DNA from: Janthinobacterium silvisoli
GTDB lineage: Bacteria; Pseudomonadota; Gammaproteobacteria; Burkholderiales; Burkholderiaceae_D
DNA: 64,000 nucleotides
Assembly: GCF_014200725.1 (NCBI RefSeq)
Contig: NZ_JACHCL010000003.1
Span: forward strand, 124,001 to 188,000
Direction: 5' to 3'
Under the pieces are notes generated by a model, which did no database searches, was not told the origin of the DNA, and saw nothing but the letters and a program-made list of their open reading frames with translations. This document shows positions 46,216 to 55,058 of the stretch, one piece after another. The translations under genes were made by a program, and so were the position numbers. The stretch's first letter is position 1, and each line of letters begins with the position of its first letter.

Positions 46216-47430
46216 TCAGCTTGCCTGCAGCGCTTGCGAGCGCGAGGTTAGGAAGGCAGCCAGCAGCAGTACGGCCGCGCTGGCGATGAACGTGCTCTGA
46301 TATCCGCTCTTGTCGAACAGCAAGCCGCCAATCGTGGAACCGAGGGCGATGGCGAGTTGCACGACGGCAACCATCAACCCGCCCCCCGCCTCTGCATCGC
46401 GCGGCAACGTTGTAGCCAACCATGACCACCAGCCCACCGGCGCAGCGGTCGCGACAACGCCCCAGATGCCCAGCAGTACCGTCACGGCAGCGACCTTGCC
46501 GCCAACGAGGGGCAGCGCCACGGCGATCAATGCCATCAGCACGGGAATGGCCACCATCGTGCTGGAAAAATTCCACTTCAGGAACTTGCTGATGACGGTG
46601 GTGCCGATAAAGCCGCCTGCGCCAATCGCCAGCAGTATCAGCGACAGCGTGGATATGTCTACGCGCGTCACGCTTTCAAGGAATGGACGCAAATAGGTGA
46701 ACAAGGCGAACTGTCCCATGAAAAACGTGCTGACAGCCAGCATGCCCAGGGCAACCTTCAGGTCCCGCAGCAGTGTGAAGACCTTGCGCGTACCCGCCGA
46801 GCTGGCCTGGGGCGCCATGGAAGGCAGACTGATCCACTGCCAGACAAAGGCAACCAAGGCCACTGGCACCAGGCAAAGGAAGGCACCACGCCAGCCGATG
46901 ACGGAACCGAGGTAACTGCCCAGGGGCGCGGCGACGACGGTCGCCAGCGCATTGCCGCCATTGAAGATGGCCAGCGCGCGCGGCACCTGATGGGAAGGCA
47001 CCAGGCGCATCGCGGTGGCGGCCGACAAAGACCAGAAGCCGCCAACCACCACGCCGATTAACGCACGTCCCGCCATGTACAGAAGATAGTTCGGCGCCAT
47101 CGCGACGACGGCCCCGGAAACGGCCATCAGTGCGGTCAGCCCCAGCAGGAGCGTCTTGCGGTCCATACTGCCAGCGATTGTGGAAATCGACAGGCTGGTG
47201 AGCACGGCGAAGGCGCCGGAGATGGCAATGCCCTGTCCTGCCAAGCCTTCGCTGACCAGGAGATCCCTAGCCATGGGCGTCAACAGGCTGACGGGCATGA
47301 ATTCCGAGGCGATCAGCGCGAAAACGCACAGCGTCATTGCGAAGACCCCACCCCACATGGCCGCTTGCGTAACGGCATCAGTGTGCCCGTGCACGCCATC
47401 TGGGGTTGCGTTGATGATTGGTGCTGTCAT
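46216..47430 (-). CDS. MFS transporter (DHA1/AraJ-like)
   Basis: 404 residues with about 12 membrane helices. Visible family signs: a motif-A-like loop (STIAGSMDRKTLLLGLTALM), and RALIGVVVGGFWSLSAATAMR in the fourth/fifth helix region, as in sugar-efflux and arabinose-efflux (AraJ/SotB-like) permeases of the DHA1 group. It probably exports a small organic molecule. It lies 9 bp after the hydrolase gene, so both are likely co-transcribed from the promoter facing LysR. Confidence 0.9.
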   Translation of the reverse strand: MTAPIINATPDGVHGHTDAVTQAAMWGGVFAMTLCVFALIASEFMPVSLLTPMARDLLVSEGLAGQGIAISGAFAVLTSLSISTIAGSMDRKTLLLGLTALMAVSGAVVAMAPNYLLYMAGRALIGVVVGGFWSLSAATAMRLVPSHQVPRALAIFNGGNALATVVAAPLGSYLGSVIGWRGAFLCLVPVALVAFVWQWISLPSMAPQASSAGTRKVFTLLRDLKVALGMLAVSTFFMGQFALFTYLRPFLESVTRVDISTLSLILLAIGAGGFIGTTVISKFLKWNFSSTMVAIPVLMALIAVALPLVGGKVAAVTVLLGIWGVVATAAPVGWWSWLATTLPRDAEAGGGLMVAVVQLAIALGSTIGGLLFDKSGYQSTFIASAAVLLLAAFLTSRSQALQAS

Positions 47431-47439
47431 GGGATGCGC

Positions 47440-48531
47440 CTACGCCAGATTCTTGTGGAAGAACGCGTTCAGCTTGTCCCAGGGGATGAGCTTGACCCGG
47501 TCATACAGGTCGACGTGCCCGGCGCCTGGCACGATCACCAGTTCCTTCGGCTCCGCACTGAGGCGATAGGCATCTTCGCTGAACTCCCGGGAATGCGCCT
47601 GGTCGCCCGTGATGAACAACATGGGGCGCGGGGAAATCGTCTCGATATCGTTGAACGGGTAAAAGTTCATGAACTTGACGTTGCTGGCCAGAGTCGGGTG
47701 CGTCGTCAGTTCGCGCGACGACCCTGCCGGCGTGAATTCGCCGCGCGCAGTGCGATAAAAGTCGTAGAACTCGCGCTGGATGCGATGCGTATTGGCATCG
47801 AGCTGGTGCACAGTGCCGCCGGTGTAGGCGATTGCGCCACCGGCAAACTCCACGTGGCGCTGTTGCGCAGCCTCTGCAATGATCTGCTTGCGCTGCGCTA
47901 GCGTCTGCGAGTGGTTCAGCGCGTTGCGGTTGGCGGCACCCATGTCGTACATGCTGACAGTGGCAATGGCCTTCATGCGCGGATCGATTTTAGCGGCACT
48001 GATGACGAAACTGCCGCTGCCGCAAATGCCAAGAACGCCGATCCGCTCCCTGTCGACGTACAACTGGGTACCCAGATAGTCCACCGCCGCACTGAACGCT
48101 TCGGCGTAGATATCCGGCGCCACGGCATTGCGCGGCTGGCCGGCGCTGTCGCCCCAGAACGACTGATCGATGGCCAGGGTGACAAAGCCCTGTTCGGCCA
48201 GTTTCTGCGCGTACAGGTTCGAACTTTGCTCCTTCACCGCCCCCATCGGGTGGCCGATAATGATCGCGCGATGCCTCGCATTGTGGTCGAGGTCCTTGGG
48301 CGTGAACAGAATGCCGACGACCTGCATCTGGTACTGGTTGTTGAAGCTGACCTTGCGCGCAGTGACTGTCGCGCTCCTGTAAAAGTTGTCAGCTTTGTTG
48401 GACATATCCGGCACTGGCTTGGTATCGGCAGCAAACGCCGAACTACCGGCAATGGAAAGGCTACCCAGCACGGCCATGCCGGTGCCAGCAGTCTTTAAGA
48501 AATCGCGGCGCGCTACATCATCTATGTTCAT
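47440..48531 (-). CDS. Alpha/beta hydrolase with Tat signal
   Basis: 363 residues from the ATG at 48531. The N-terminus has a twin-arginine type motif (ARRDFLKTAGTGMAVLGSL), so it is probably exported folded. The alpha/beta hydrolase core is of the dienelactone hydrolase/YcjY type: IIIGHPMGAVKEQSS oxyanion region, nucleophile elbow GVLGICGSGSFV, an acidic residue in MLFITGDQAHSRE and the histidine in PGAGHVDLYD. In the elbow either the Cys or the following Ser could be the nucleophile. The substrate is unknown. It is transcribed together with an MFS gene and divergently from LysR. Confidence 0.88.
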   Translation of the reverse strand: MNIDDVARRDFLKTAGTGMAVLGSLSIAGSSAFAADTKPVPDMSNKADNFYRSATVTARKVSFNNQYQMQVVGILFTPKDLDHNARHRAIIIGHPMGAVKEQSSNLYAQKLAEQGFVTLAIDQSFWGDSAGQPRNAVAPDIYAEAFSAAVDYLGTQLYVDRERIGVLGICGSGSFVISAAKIDPRMKAIATVSMYDMGAANRNALNHSQTLAQRKQIIAEAAQQRHVEFAGGAIAYTGGTVHQLDANTHRIQREFYDFYRTARGEFTPAGSSRELTTHPTLASNVKFMNFYPFNDIETISPRPMLFITGDQAHSREFSEDAYRLSAEPKELVIVPGAGHVDLYDRVKLIPWDKLNAFFHKNLA

Positions 48532-48755
48532 GTCTGTTTCTCCAGTTCGTTCAGTATGGGCTGTGCGTATTACGTTTAGCGACATCGTACGTGGCGGTTA
48601 ACGCATCGACGCACCGAAAACTCGAACAGGTATATGTGCTACAGCCATGAATACTCTGTATATTTATATCTAAATTCACACATTCCCCTTGATATCATAG
48701 GTAGCTGGGCAGCACGCCGAGACATCATCAACTGCAGGTTTCAGGAATCATCAAG

Positions 48756-49649
48756 ATGGCCAGAGACAATATTATTGATATTCTTATATTTTTCGAGGTC
48801 GCTCGCCAACGCAGCTTCACTCGCGCCGCCATCAAGCTAGGCATGTCCCAATCAACGCTCAGTCACATCATTCGGGATCTGGAAGCCAGGCTGGGCGTGC
48901 GGCTGCTCAATCGAACGACGCGCAGTGTTTCACCCACGGAAGCAGGCCAGCGCCTGCTGACCAATGTCGCACCGCGACTTGAAGAGGTTCATGCAGAAAT
49001 CGCTGCTGTGAGCGATTTGAATGGCAAGCCGGCGGGCACTGTGCGCATCACCGCCATTGACCATATTATTGATACATTGTTGTGGCCAAGACTGGCGCCG
49101 GTGCTGCCTCACTATCCCGACCTACATATCGAGATTCAATCAGATTACAAGCTGATCGATATCGCGGCGGACCGCTATGACATCGGAGTGCGTTATGGAG
49201 ATCAAGTCGAGGAGGATATGATTGCAGTCAGGCTCACGCCGGACATTCCTACCATGATCGTTGGCTCGCCTGACTACTTCTCCTGGCATTCGCAACCAGT
49301 CAACCTAGAAGATCTCTTGAAACACAATTGCATCACGCTGCGGCTCGCAGGCAATGGCGGCATCTACGCGTGGGAACTACAGCATGATGGACGCAACGTG
49401 GAAGCTAGGGTGAGCGGCCAGGCCGTGTTTACCAGCGCCGTGCCCATGGTACAAGCAGCCTTGAGCGGCAATGGCTTGGCGTTCGTCACGGAAGACCTGG
49501 TGGCGGGACACATACGGGAAGGCCGATTAATCAGCGTCATGAGCGACTGGTGTAAAAGGTTTCCTGGCCTCCATGCGTACTATCCCAGCCGCCGCCACGA
49601 ATCGAGGGCACTTCGGATTGTTGTCGAAGCTATTCGTCACAAGGAGTAA
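48756..49649 (+). CDS. LysR-family transcriptional regulator
   Basis: 297 residues with the LysR winged helix-turn-helix at the N-terminus (FFEVARQRSFTRAAIKLG, then SQSTLSHIIRDLEARLGVRL and NRTTRSVSPTEAG), followed by a substrate-binding-type effector domain. It is divergent from the hydrolase/MFS pair with about 220 bp of AT-rich DNA between and is the likely regulator of that pair. It is the last gene before the attR-like repeat of island I. Confidence 0.92.
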   Translation: MARDNIIDILIFFEVARQRSFTRAAIKLGMSQSTLSHIIRDLEARLGVRLLNRTTRSVSPTEAGQRLLTNVAPRLEEVHAEIAAVSDLNGKPAGTVRITAIDHIIDTLLWPRLAPVLPHYPDLHIEIQSDYKLIDIAADRYDIGVRYGDQVEEDMIAVRLTPDIPTMIVGSPDYFSWHSQPVNLEDLLKHNCITLRLAGNGGIYAWELQHDGRNVEARVSGQAVFTSAVPMVQAALSGNGLAFVTEDLVAGHIREGRLISVMSDWCKRFPGLHAYYPSRRHESRALRIVVEAIRHKE

Positions 49650-49825
49650 GCCAAGGAGCTGATAGTCAGATCAGACCGCGCCTAAATTGATGTGTCCGAG
49701 GCGCTGCAACATACAGCCCATCTTTCTGGCCGTGTGCTTCTGGCCGATAGCTGCCGTTGCGGGTTGATTGTCTGCATTTTGCCAGTAAAGCCTTCAAGAT
49801 GCCTAAAAAACCTAAGTTTACGGTA
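49650..49825. other. Intergenic, right edge of island I
   Basis: 176 bp between the LysR stop and the second ssrA core. No gene or clear signal seen. Confidence 0.5.
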
Positions 49826-50168
49826 GGTTCGATTCCCGCCGTCTCCACCACTGGATAAAAAAATAAAGGCCCCCGAGCGCAAGCGACGGGGCCTTTATTT
49901 TTTATCCAGGGCGCCGATAGCCGGGGTTCGAATCCGCGTCCGGTACGGGCGCGGGGGTTTTGCGGGACTTCGGCGAGCGCAGCTCGCCGCCGCAAAACCG
50001 GGTTGCGCTTGCAAGCGCACCCCCCTCCGATTCTTCTGACCAGGTTTTAGGGCACTGGCTGCCGTCACTAAAAACACCATCCAATACCCAGTCAGTATCG
50101 AACCGGCAGAACTGCCCTGCTTTGGGCCCTTACCTATCCTGACTGAGAGGCAGGCAACGCCCCGAAGC
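49826..50168. repeat. ssrA-3' repeat block, copy R2
   Basis: Nearly complete second copy of R1: the 25-bp ssrA core, the terminator hairpin (49851-49909), the three downstream hairpins and the tail up to CGGCAGAACTGCCCTG. In R1 the integrase follows; here the block joins, at a TTA (50130-50132), directly to CCTATCCTGACTGAG, which in island I lies beyond the integrase (45567 onward). The tRNA-like half is only the 3' portion, so no functional tmRNA is made. Confidence 0.88.
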
Positions 50169-50314
50169 CGCCGGTCGATATTTGCTACATACTGAAACCG
50201 GAATCCATCTGAATGAAACAATGGCACCAATATAAACTGCGGAATTCGCATGTTTCAACATTAACAAAAATGCTATCCTTGCGTCGGTGCATCTTATTCA
50301 ACGAAGGAGTGTTA

Positions 50315-51784
50315 ATGAAGTCTTGCATCATCGGCCTGATCATGCTCGTGCCATTGGCTGGCATCGCTGCGGAAAAGAGTGAAGCGGTCGCTTTGCGCAA
50401 TTATTTGCGTCAGACCTATCCATCACTGGCCTACGTAGAGCGATACCGCTCAGCCTATCCAGAAGAGATTCAAGGCTCCAATGCTCTGTGGGCGGAGGGG
50501 CCTCTTCCACCTGCCGCGACAGCGCAGGATTTGGTTTCCGCGCTGGTTGGTCTTGAGGATTATCACGTTTCTCTCAAAGGGACAGCTGTGGGCAGCAACC
50601 AGACCCTTGGGGCGCTGTTTCGTACCTCAAGCGATAAGCAGATGATTGTTTGGCGCGTATTCGATACACACGGCGCCGAGCTCAAGTCAGGGGACGCGGT
50701 ATTGTCCATCGATGACGTGCCGACCGCTGCGTGGCTTGATCGCGTCCAGGCTGTCACCTTTGGCGGCAATCGCCGGTCGCGGGCCGCTCTTGCCGCATTT
50801 CAGCTGGGGATGAGCACGCGTGCTAATCATCAGATTCAGGGGCTTGGCGATGCCGTGTCGCTGCTTGTGCAGACCGATGCGCACCCTCCTCGCAAAGTCA
50901 TACTCAAGTATCAGCCCATGTCCGAGCAGCGTGCTCTGGCAATGGCCAACGCCGTCGAACAACGCGATCTACCGCGCCATTTCTCTGCAGTAGGAACACG
51001 TATCGGGACGATGCGTTTAGGACTGTTCGCGCCTCAATATTCCGACACCTTCAATAAAGCAAACGACCAAGCGGAAAAGGTCCCCGGAACTACCGAAGAC
51101 CAGGCGATGCTGGCAGGCTTCTGCGCTGTCGTGCGCAGCTATATTGCAGAATTTGACGCCGTCGCAGATCAGGCGGACGTGATGGTGGTGGATCTGCGCG
51201 GGAACATGGGAGGCTTTGGCAGGGAAGCCAGGCTGCTGGTCGAGGCGATGACATCTGTTTCAACGCCAACCTTCGACGTCTTCGCCTCTGGCAAATCCGG
51301 CGTGCTGAAACTGGTTGCACAGCCGACCGATGCGTCTTGCGGACGAGTCAAGAGCCGCAAGCCAATCATTGTCATGACGGATGCGGGCACACGCTCTGCC
51401 GGCGAGCATACGGCGGCGTGGATGTGGGCGGGCAACGCGCTGCTCGTTGGTGAGCGCACGATTGGTGCCGGAGGTGGTCTCGAAGCTGGATCGAAAGGGT
51501 TCGCGTTACCGAATTCAAACTTCAACGTTCGTGCCAGTGAAAGCTTCGCTTTCTTCGATCCACGTGGAGAGCTACAGGCAGGGGAAGCAAACGAGACGGC
51601 ATTACTTGAAAAAGTATCCATTGACCGCTTTGCGCCAAGTCGTGCGCGCCCGTTTGCGACTCAAGCAGCCGGCATGCGCCCTGATTTGGAGAGCAAAAGC
51701 ACGCTTGCTGACTTGCGCGATGGTGGCCGGGCCCAAATTGAAAGGGCGCTCCAGGCTCTTCGAGAGCGCGGATTGCTAAAGTAG
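50315..51784 (+). CDS. S41-family (C-terminal-processing) peptidase-like protein
   Basis: 489 residues from the ATG at 50315, with GAAGGAG upstream. Signal peptide MKSCIIGLIMLVPLAGIAA. An N-terminal helical part and a degenerate PDZ-like region (GAELKSGDAVLSIDDVPTA) precede the S41 domain: VMVVDLRGNMGGFG and the catalytic serine in TDAGTRSAGEHTAAW, then GERTIGAGGGLE. S41 proteases cleave near protein C-termini in the periplasm. The position between R2 and R3 suggests mobile-element cargo. The natural substrate is unknown. Confidence 0.85.
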   Translation: MKSCIIGLIMLVPLAGIAAEKSEAVALRNYLRQTYPSLAYVERYRSAYPEEIQGSNALWAEGPLPPAATAQDLVSALVGLEDYHVSLKGTAVGSNQTLGALFRTSSDKQMIVWRVFDTHGAELKSGDAVLSIDDVPTAAWLDRVQAVTFGGNRRSRAALAAFQLGMSTRANHQIQGLGDAVSLLVQTDAHPPRKVILKYQPMSEQRALAMANAVEQRDLPRHFSAVGTRIGTMRLGLFAPQYSDTFNKANDQAEKVPGTTEDQAMLAGFCAVVRSYIAEFDAVADQADVMVVDLRGNMGGFGREARLLVEAMTSVSTPTFDVFASGKSGVLKLVAQPTDASCGRVKSRKPIIVMTDAGTRSAGEHTAAWMWAGNALLVGERTIGAGGGLEAGSKGFALPNSNFNVRASESFAFFDPRGELQAGEANETALLEKVSIDRFAPSRARPFATQAAGMRPDLESKSTLADLRDGGRAQIERALQALRERGLLK

Positions 51785-52189
51785 CTCGATGTCTTGTTTG
51801 GCTTATTGGCTGACATGTCTACAAAACGCTGACGCTGAGGGAGCAAAAGCAGCGCGGGATTTTTCTGCGAGAGGCCAGCCAGACAGCGTGCTATTCCATG
51901 CAGGCGGCTAACCGTTAGGGGCCACGAGCCGTCATATCCGTGAAAGTGGGAGTCCATAGTTCATCACGCTCTGCAAGGGTTCCCGCTTGCGCGGGAACGA
52001 CGGCTAGTGGCCGTTCGCGGCCCAAACTTAACCCGGAAAGATTTGTTCTTTAAACACCGTGAACTTGGTCTATCCAGCTACCGATTCTATGGGCCAAGGC
52101 TTCTCAATACTCACCCGTACCAGGCTTCTTCCCAGTTCATTAATCCATTCTTCTTCAAAGACGCAGCCGATGTGCCCTGGGTGGGGGCA
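51785..52189. other. Gene-free stretch with REP-like hairpin
   Basis: 405 bp with no credible gene. At 51977-52003 there is a small palindrome (GTTCCCGC TTGC GCGGGAAC) of the widespread REP type. The rest shows no clear signal up to repeat R3. Confidence 0.5.
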
Positions 52190-52370
52190 CGGACGCGGGG
52201 GTTTTGCGGGACTTCGGCAAGCACCGCTCGCCGCCGCAAAACCGGGTTGCGCTTGCAAGCGTCCCCCCTCCGATTCTTCTGGCCAGGTTTTAGGGCCCTG
52301 GCTGCCGCTCCTGAAAACACCATCTGATACCCAGTCAGTATCGAAATGGCAGAACCGCCCCGGCCTCTCT
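52190..52370. repeat. ssrA-3' repeat block, copy R3 (decayed)
   Basis: Starts at CGGACGCGGGGGTTTTGCGG and runs through the long stem, the (now imperfect) palindrome and CAGTCAGTATCGAA to the AGAACCGCCC end. The ssrA core and terminator are absent. More substitutions than R1/R2. Confidence 0.8.
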
Positions 52371-52460
52371 GACTAACGACTAAATCTACCAGTTAACCTC
52401 CATCCAACATCAGCCCCCAATGCTATAGTGCCGGAAATATACACACCGAAAGAAACTGCC

Positions 52461-52763
52461 ATGAAAAACGACGCAACCACCCGCTCGCAAGCAAGCCAAC
52501 CCCCCGCCAGGCTCAGCAAAGGGGACTTCGTCACCGCCCTGCGCAAGCTGCTGCAAGAAGAAGGAAAGGCCGGCAAGGCCAGCGTGGACGTACGCGCCGC
52601 GACCCTGCATACCGACGTCGGCGTTTATCCCGCGCGCGGCCACTCGATGCCCACCTGTTGCACGGTGATGTATGAAGAGATGCAGCCCGGTGACGAGATA
52701 CTGCTGACGCCACCCGGCGGCAAAGGACCTTCGCTGCTGGTACGGTATAAATTCCCGCGCTGA
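52461..52763 (+). CDS. Small protein of unknown function
   Basis: 100 residues from the ATG at 52461. The N-terminal half is basic and helical (RLSKGDFVTALRKLLQEE); the C-terminal half looks like a short beta domain with RGHSMPTCCTVMYEEM (two adjacent cysteines and a histidine), then GDEILLTPPGGKGPSLLVRY. I do not recognise a named family. It sits alone between decayed ssrA repeats, so it may be cargo of a former element. Confidence 0.65.
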   Translation: MKNDATTRSQASQPPARLSKGDFVTALRKLLQEEGKAGKASVDVRAATLHTDVGVYPARGHSMPTCCTVMYEEMQPGDEILLTPPGGKGPSLLVRYKFPR

Positions 52764-52841
52764 GAATCGCAGTCTTAGCTACTGGTGGCGATGCAGAGCG
52801 CTAATCGGCGCCGTCCGCTTTCGCCCCAAAACGGAGATTGC

Positions 52842-54293
52842 TCAGGGATTTGTAGGCCGGAGCTTTTCCAGTTCTTCAGTCGCGTGGCGATTGCCTGGAT
52901 CCAAAGCCAATACCTTGGCATAGCCGGCGCGGGCGCCTTCGCGGTCCCCCGATGCAAGCAGGGCTTCAGCCAGACTATCGTGGACGTTAGGGCTAAGGGG
53001 ATAGGCTTCTGCATTCCAGCGAAAGACCTGGATAGCAGCTTCCCGCTGGTCCTTGCGTAATAGGCTATAGCCAAAAGCGTTGAGTGCAGATTCGCTTACA
53101 TCGTACATTGTGGACTCGTGTGCACCTAAGCGGAGGTAGGCCGCACGCATTGCGTCCAGCCCCTCACGAAACAAGATCGGACCGAGGGCAGCCTGCAGGC
53201 TGCGTCGCGGCAGGGCCACCGGTTTGCCGTGCACAAGGTCGGCAATGTCTCTTGCCATCGCAACCACCGTCGCCCCTTGCCAGGTATTGTCAAGAACGAC
53301 GATAGCCACATGATCGGATAAGGAGCGCACAAATATACTCTGGTAGCCAGGAATGCTTCCGGTATGCAACACAACGGGAAGTGGCGTATCTTTGCGTACG
53401 GCCCAGTCCTCGACCTCCCAGCCGTAACCATAGCCCTTGCCTCTATTGGCAAACATTTCGCGCTGGGAAGTCTGGCTGAGCAGACGGCCACCCGTCAGCG
53501 CCGAGTCAAAGCGCACCAGGTCGAGCGCCGTCGAATATAGGCCAGCCGCAGAATAAGATACGGATGGGTCTATATAGGAAGGCAATACGCGCGTGCCATC
53601 GTCGGCCTGGACGGTTCCCTGTGCGAGTTTCGGGATAATTGTGCGGCCATCGAATAGACCACTATCTTGCATGCCCGCCGGCGCAAAAATATATTGTTTC
53701 ATATTCTCGGCATAGCTTTTCCCGGTGGCCGCTTCAACTATCATTCCAAGCAAGTAATAGCCGTTGTTGTTGTAGCGCCAGATCCCGGGTTCGCTTGCCA
53801 GTGCACCGGGAATCCATGCGCTTGCGAATTCTTTGGGCGTGTAATGACGGCGCGCGTCTCGGCTCCAGAATGTATCGGTGTAGCGAGATGGCACATCAGC
53901 CAGGCCGGACGTATGCGCCAGCAGTTGTCGCACCGTGATTTTCCCCGCGTCCGTACCTGCATACGCAGCCGGGAGGTAGCTGCCAACGGTTTCATCGAGC
54001 TTGATACGGCCAATTTCCACCAGCCGCATGACCAACGTCGCAGTAAGCGGCTTGCTGAGTGAGCCGATACGAAATACGCTATCGTCGGTGACCGCCACCT
54101 TCCAGGCTGGCTGTGCCATACCAAAAGCGGCCTGGTAGATGGTCTGACCATCGCGCGCGACCAGCACGACGCCGCTAAAGTCGCGCTGTTCAGCGTAAGC
54201 GTGAACGAGCTGGTCAAGCGTGGTTGCCTGGACATTCACAGCGGCACTCAAGGCGAATACGACCGCACATAGTAGACCTATCGGTTTCTGCAT
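52842..54293 (-). CDS. Beta-lactamase-family serine hydrolase with TPR-like tail
   Basis: 483 residues with a signal peptide (MQKPIGLLCAVVFALSAAVNVQA). The class C beta-lactamase/DD-peptidase-like fold shows the three active-site elements: the S-L-S-K motif in RIGSLSKPLTATLV, Y-N-N in WRYNNNGYYLLG, and HTG in VLHTGSIPGYQS. The last ~100 residues look like tetratricopeptide repeats (SALNAFGYSLLRKDQREAAI, then NVHDSLAEALLASGDREGAR). Such proteins are usually esterases or peptidases rather than true beta-lactamases. The gene lies between repeats R3 and R4. Confidence 0.88.
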   Translation of the reverse strand: MQKPIGLLCAVVFALSAAVNVQATTLDQLVHAYAEQRDFSGVVLVARDGQTIYQAAFGMAQPAWKVAVTDDSVFRIGSLSKPLTATLVMRLVEIGRIKLDETVGSYLPAAYAGTDAGKITVRQLLAHTSGLADVPSRYTDTFWSRDARRHYTPKEFASAWIPGALASEPGIWRYNNNGYYLLGMIVEAATGKSYAENMKQYIFAPAGMQDSGLFDGRTIIPKLAQGTVQADDGTRVLPSYIDPSVSYSAAGLYSTALDLVRFDSALTGGRLLSQTSQREMFANRGKGYGYGWEVEDWAVRKDTPLPVVLHTGSIPGYQSIFVRSLSDHVAIVVLDNTWQGATVVAMARDIADLVHGKPVALPRRSLQAALGPILFREGLDAMRAAYLRLGAHESTMYDVSESALNAFGYSLLRKDQREAAIQVFRWNAEAYPLSPNVHDSLAEALLASGDREGARAGYAKVLALDPGNRHATEELEKLRPTNP

Positions 54294-54440
54294 TGTTCCC
54301 CCTTATTTGGCAGCGTAGCACCCGCCGCTCATGATAAAGACTTAACAATACGCCGTGATTTTTCACCGCTAGACAGGCATGCGACGGACCGCTTGAAAAG
54401 AGGCACAGAACGCAAACTGGCCAGATATATGGACAGTGGG
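54294..54440. other. Intergenic upstream of the serine hydrolase
   Basis: 147 bp that should carry the promoter of the minus-strand serine hydrolase gene. Nothing else was seen. Confidence 0.4.
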
Positions 54441-54660
54441 CCGCAAGCGACGGGGCCTTTATTTTTTGATCCTACGCGCCGATAGCCGGGACGCAAATCC
54501 ACGTCCGGTACGGGAGCAGGGGGCGAGAATTCGGCGAGCACAGCTCGCCGCCACAAACCCAGGTTGCACATACAAGCGCAACCCTCTCCGATTCTTCTGA
54601 CCATGTTTTAGGACGCAAGCTGCTTTTTCTACAAACACCATCTACTACTGATCAGATCGT
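54441..54660. repeat. ssrA-3' repeat block, copy R4 (most decayed)
   Basis: Keeps the 3' half of the terminator hairpin (GCAAGCGACGGGGCCTTTAT), the GATAGCCGGG segment, CACGTCCGGTACGGG, the CGGCGAGCACAGCTCGCCG stem and CTCCGATTCTTCTGACCA, with many substitutions. It borders the phage tail remnant. Confidence 0.75.
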
Positions 54661-54698
54661 GTCTAAATAACGGACCTGCCCCTGGCTCGCTAGCTCGT

Positions 54699-55058
54699 GT
54701 GCTGCCTCGTGTAACGACTGCGGCAACTCTTGGCGCCATTGCCGGCGACGCCGACGCCATCATGGTGGCCATGATCGCCTGGCTGAAAGTCCACCAGCTG
54801 GACCTGATGGCCAACGAAGAGCGGCGCAAGCATGGCATCAGCTTTGAAGTCGATTTCAATAACCATGAAACAGTCAATATCTCGATCAAGCTGGAACTGA
54901 CCGAGCGCGTGGCCGTCAAGCGCAGCGAGGCCGGCCGCCTCGATATCCAGCACCTGGCCGAGATGCAGGACACGCCAGCCTATGCGGACGAATTCTGGAC
55001 ACTCTACGCAGGCGACAACCTGCTGGCCGAATGGAGCACGCCCAAGGCGACAGCATGA
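54699..55058 (+). pseudogene. P2 gpR-like tail completion protein, 5'-truncated
   Basis: About 119 residues remain. The segment GDADAIMVAMIAWLKVHQ followed by DFNNHETVNISIKLELTERV is characteristic of P2 gpR, which finishes the tail so that it can join the head. The usual N-terminal ~50 residues are missing: similarity starts at GDADAIM and the frame is closed by a TAG just upstream. Its stop overlaps the S start (ATGA), as in intact P2-like operons. Confidence 0.8.

Larger units (their letters stand above)
44389..49850. mobile_element. Integrative element at ssrA (island I)
   Basis: Bounded by a 25-bp direct repeat of the ssrA 3' end (44389-44413 and 49826-49850), the expected attL/attR core. 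A truncated phage-type integrase lies just inside the left end. The cargo is a LysR regulator divergent from a hydrolase, an MFS transporter and a cyclophilin-like lipoprotein. The integrase has lost its N-terminus, so the element is probably immobile without help. Confidence 0.75.

Noticed and set aside
49826..49850. Second tmRNA or tRNA gene
   Set aside because: Only 25 bp of the ssrA 3' end are present, with no 5' half, so it is an attachment-site remnant.
53126..53491. Alternative minus-strand frame inside the serine hydrolase gene
   Set aside because: It is a shifted frame of the 52842-54293 gene, which has all active-site motifs in one uninterrupted frame.
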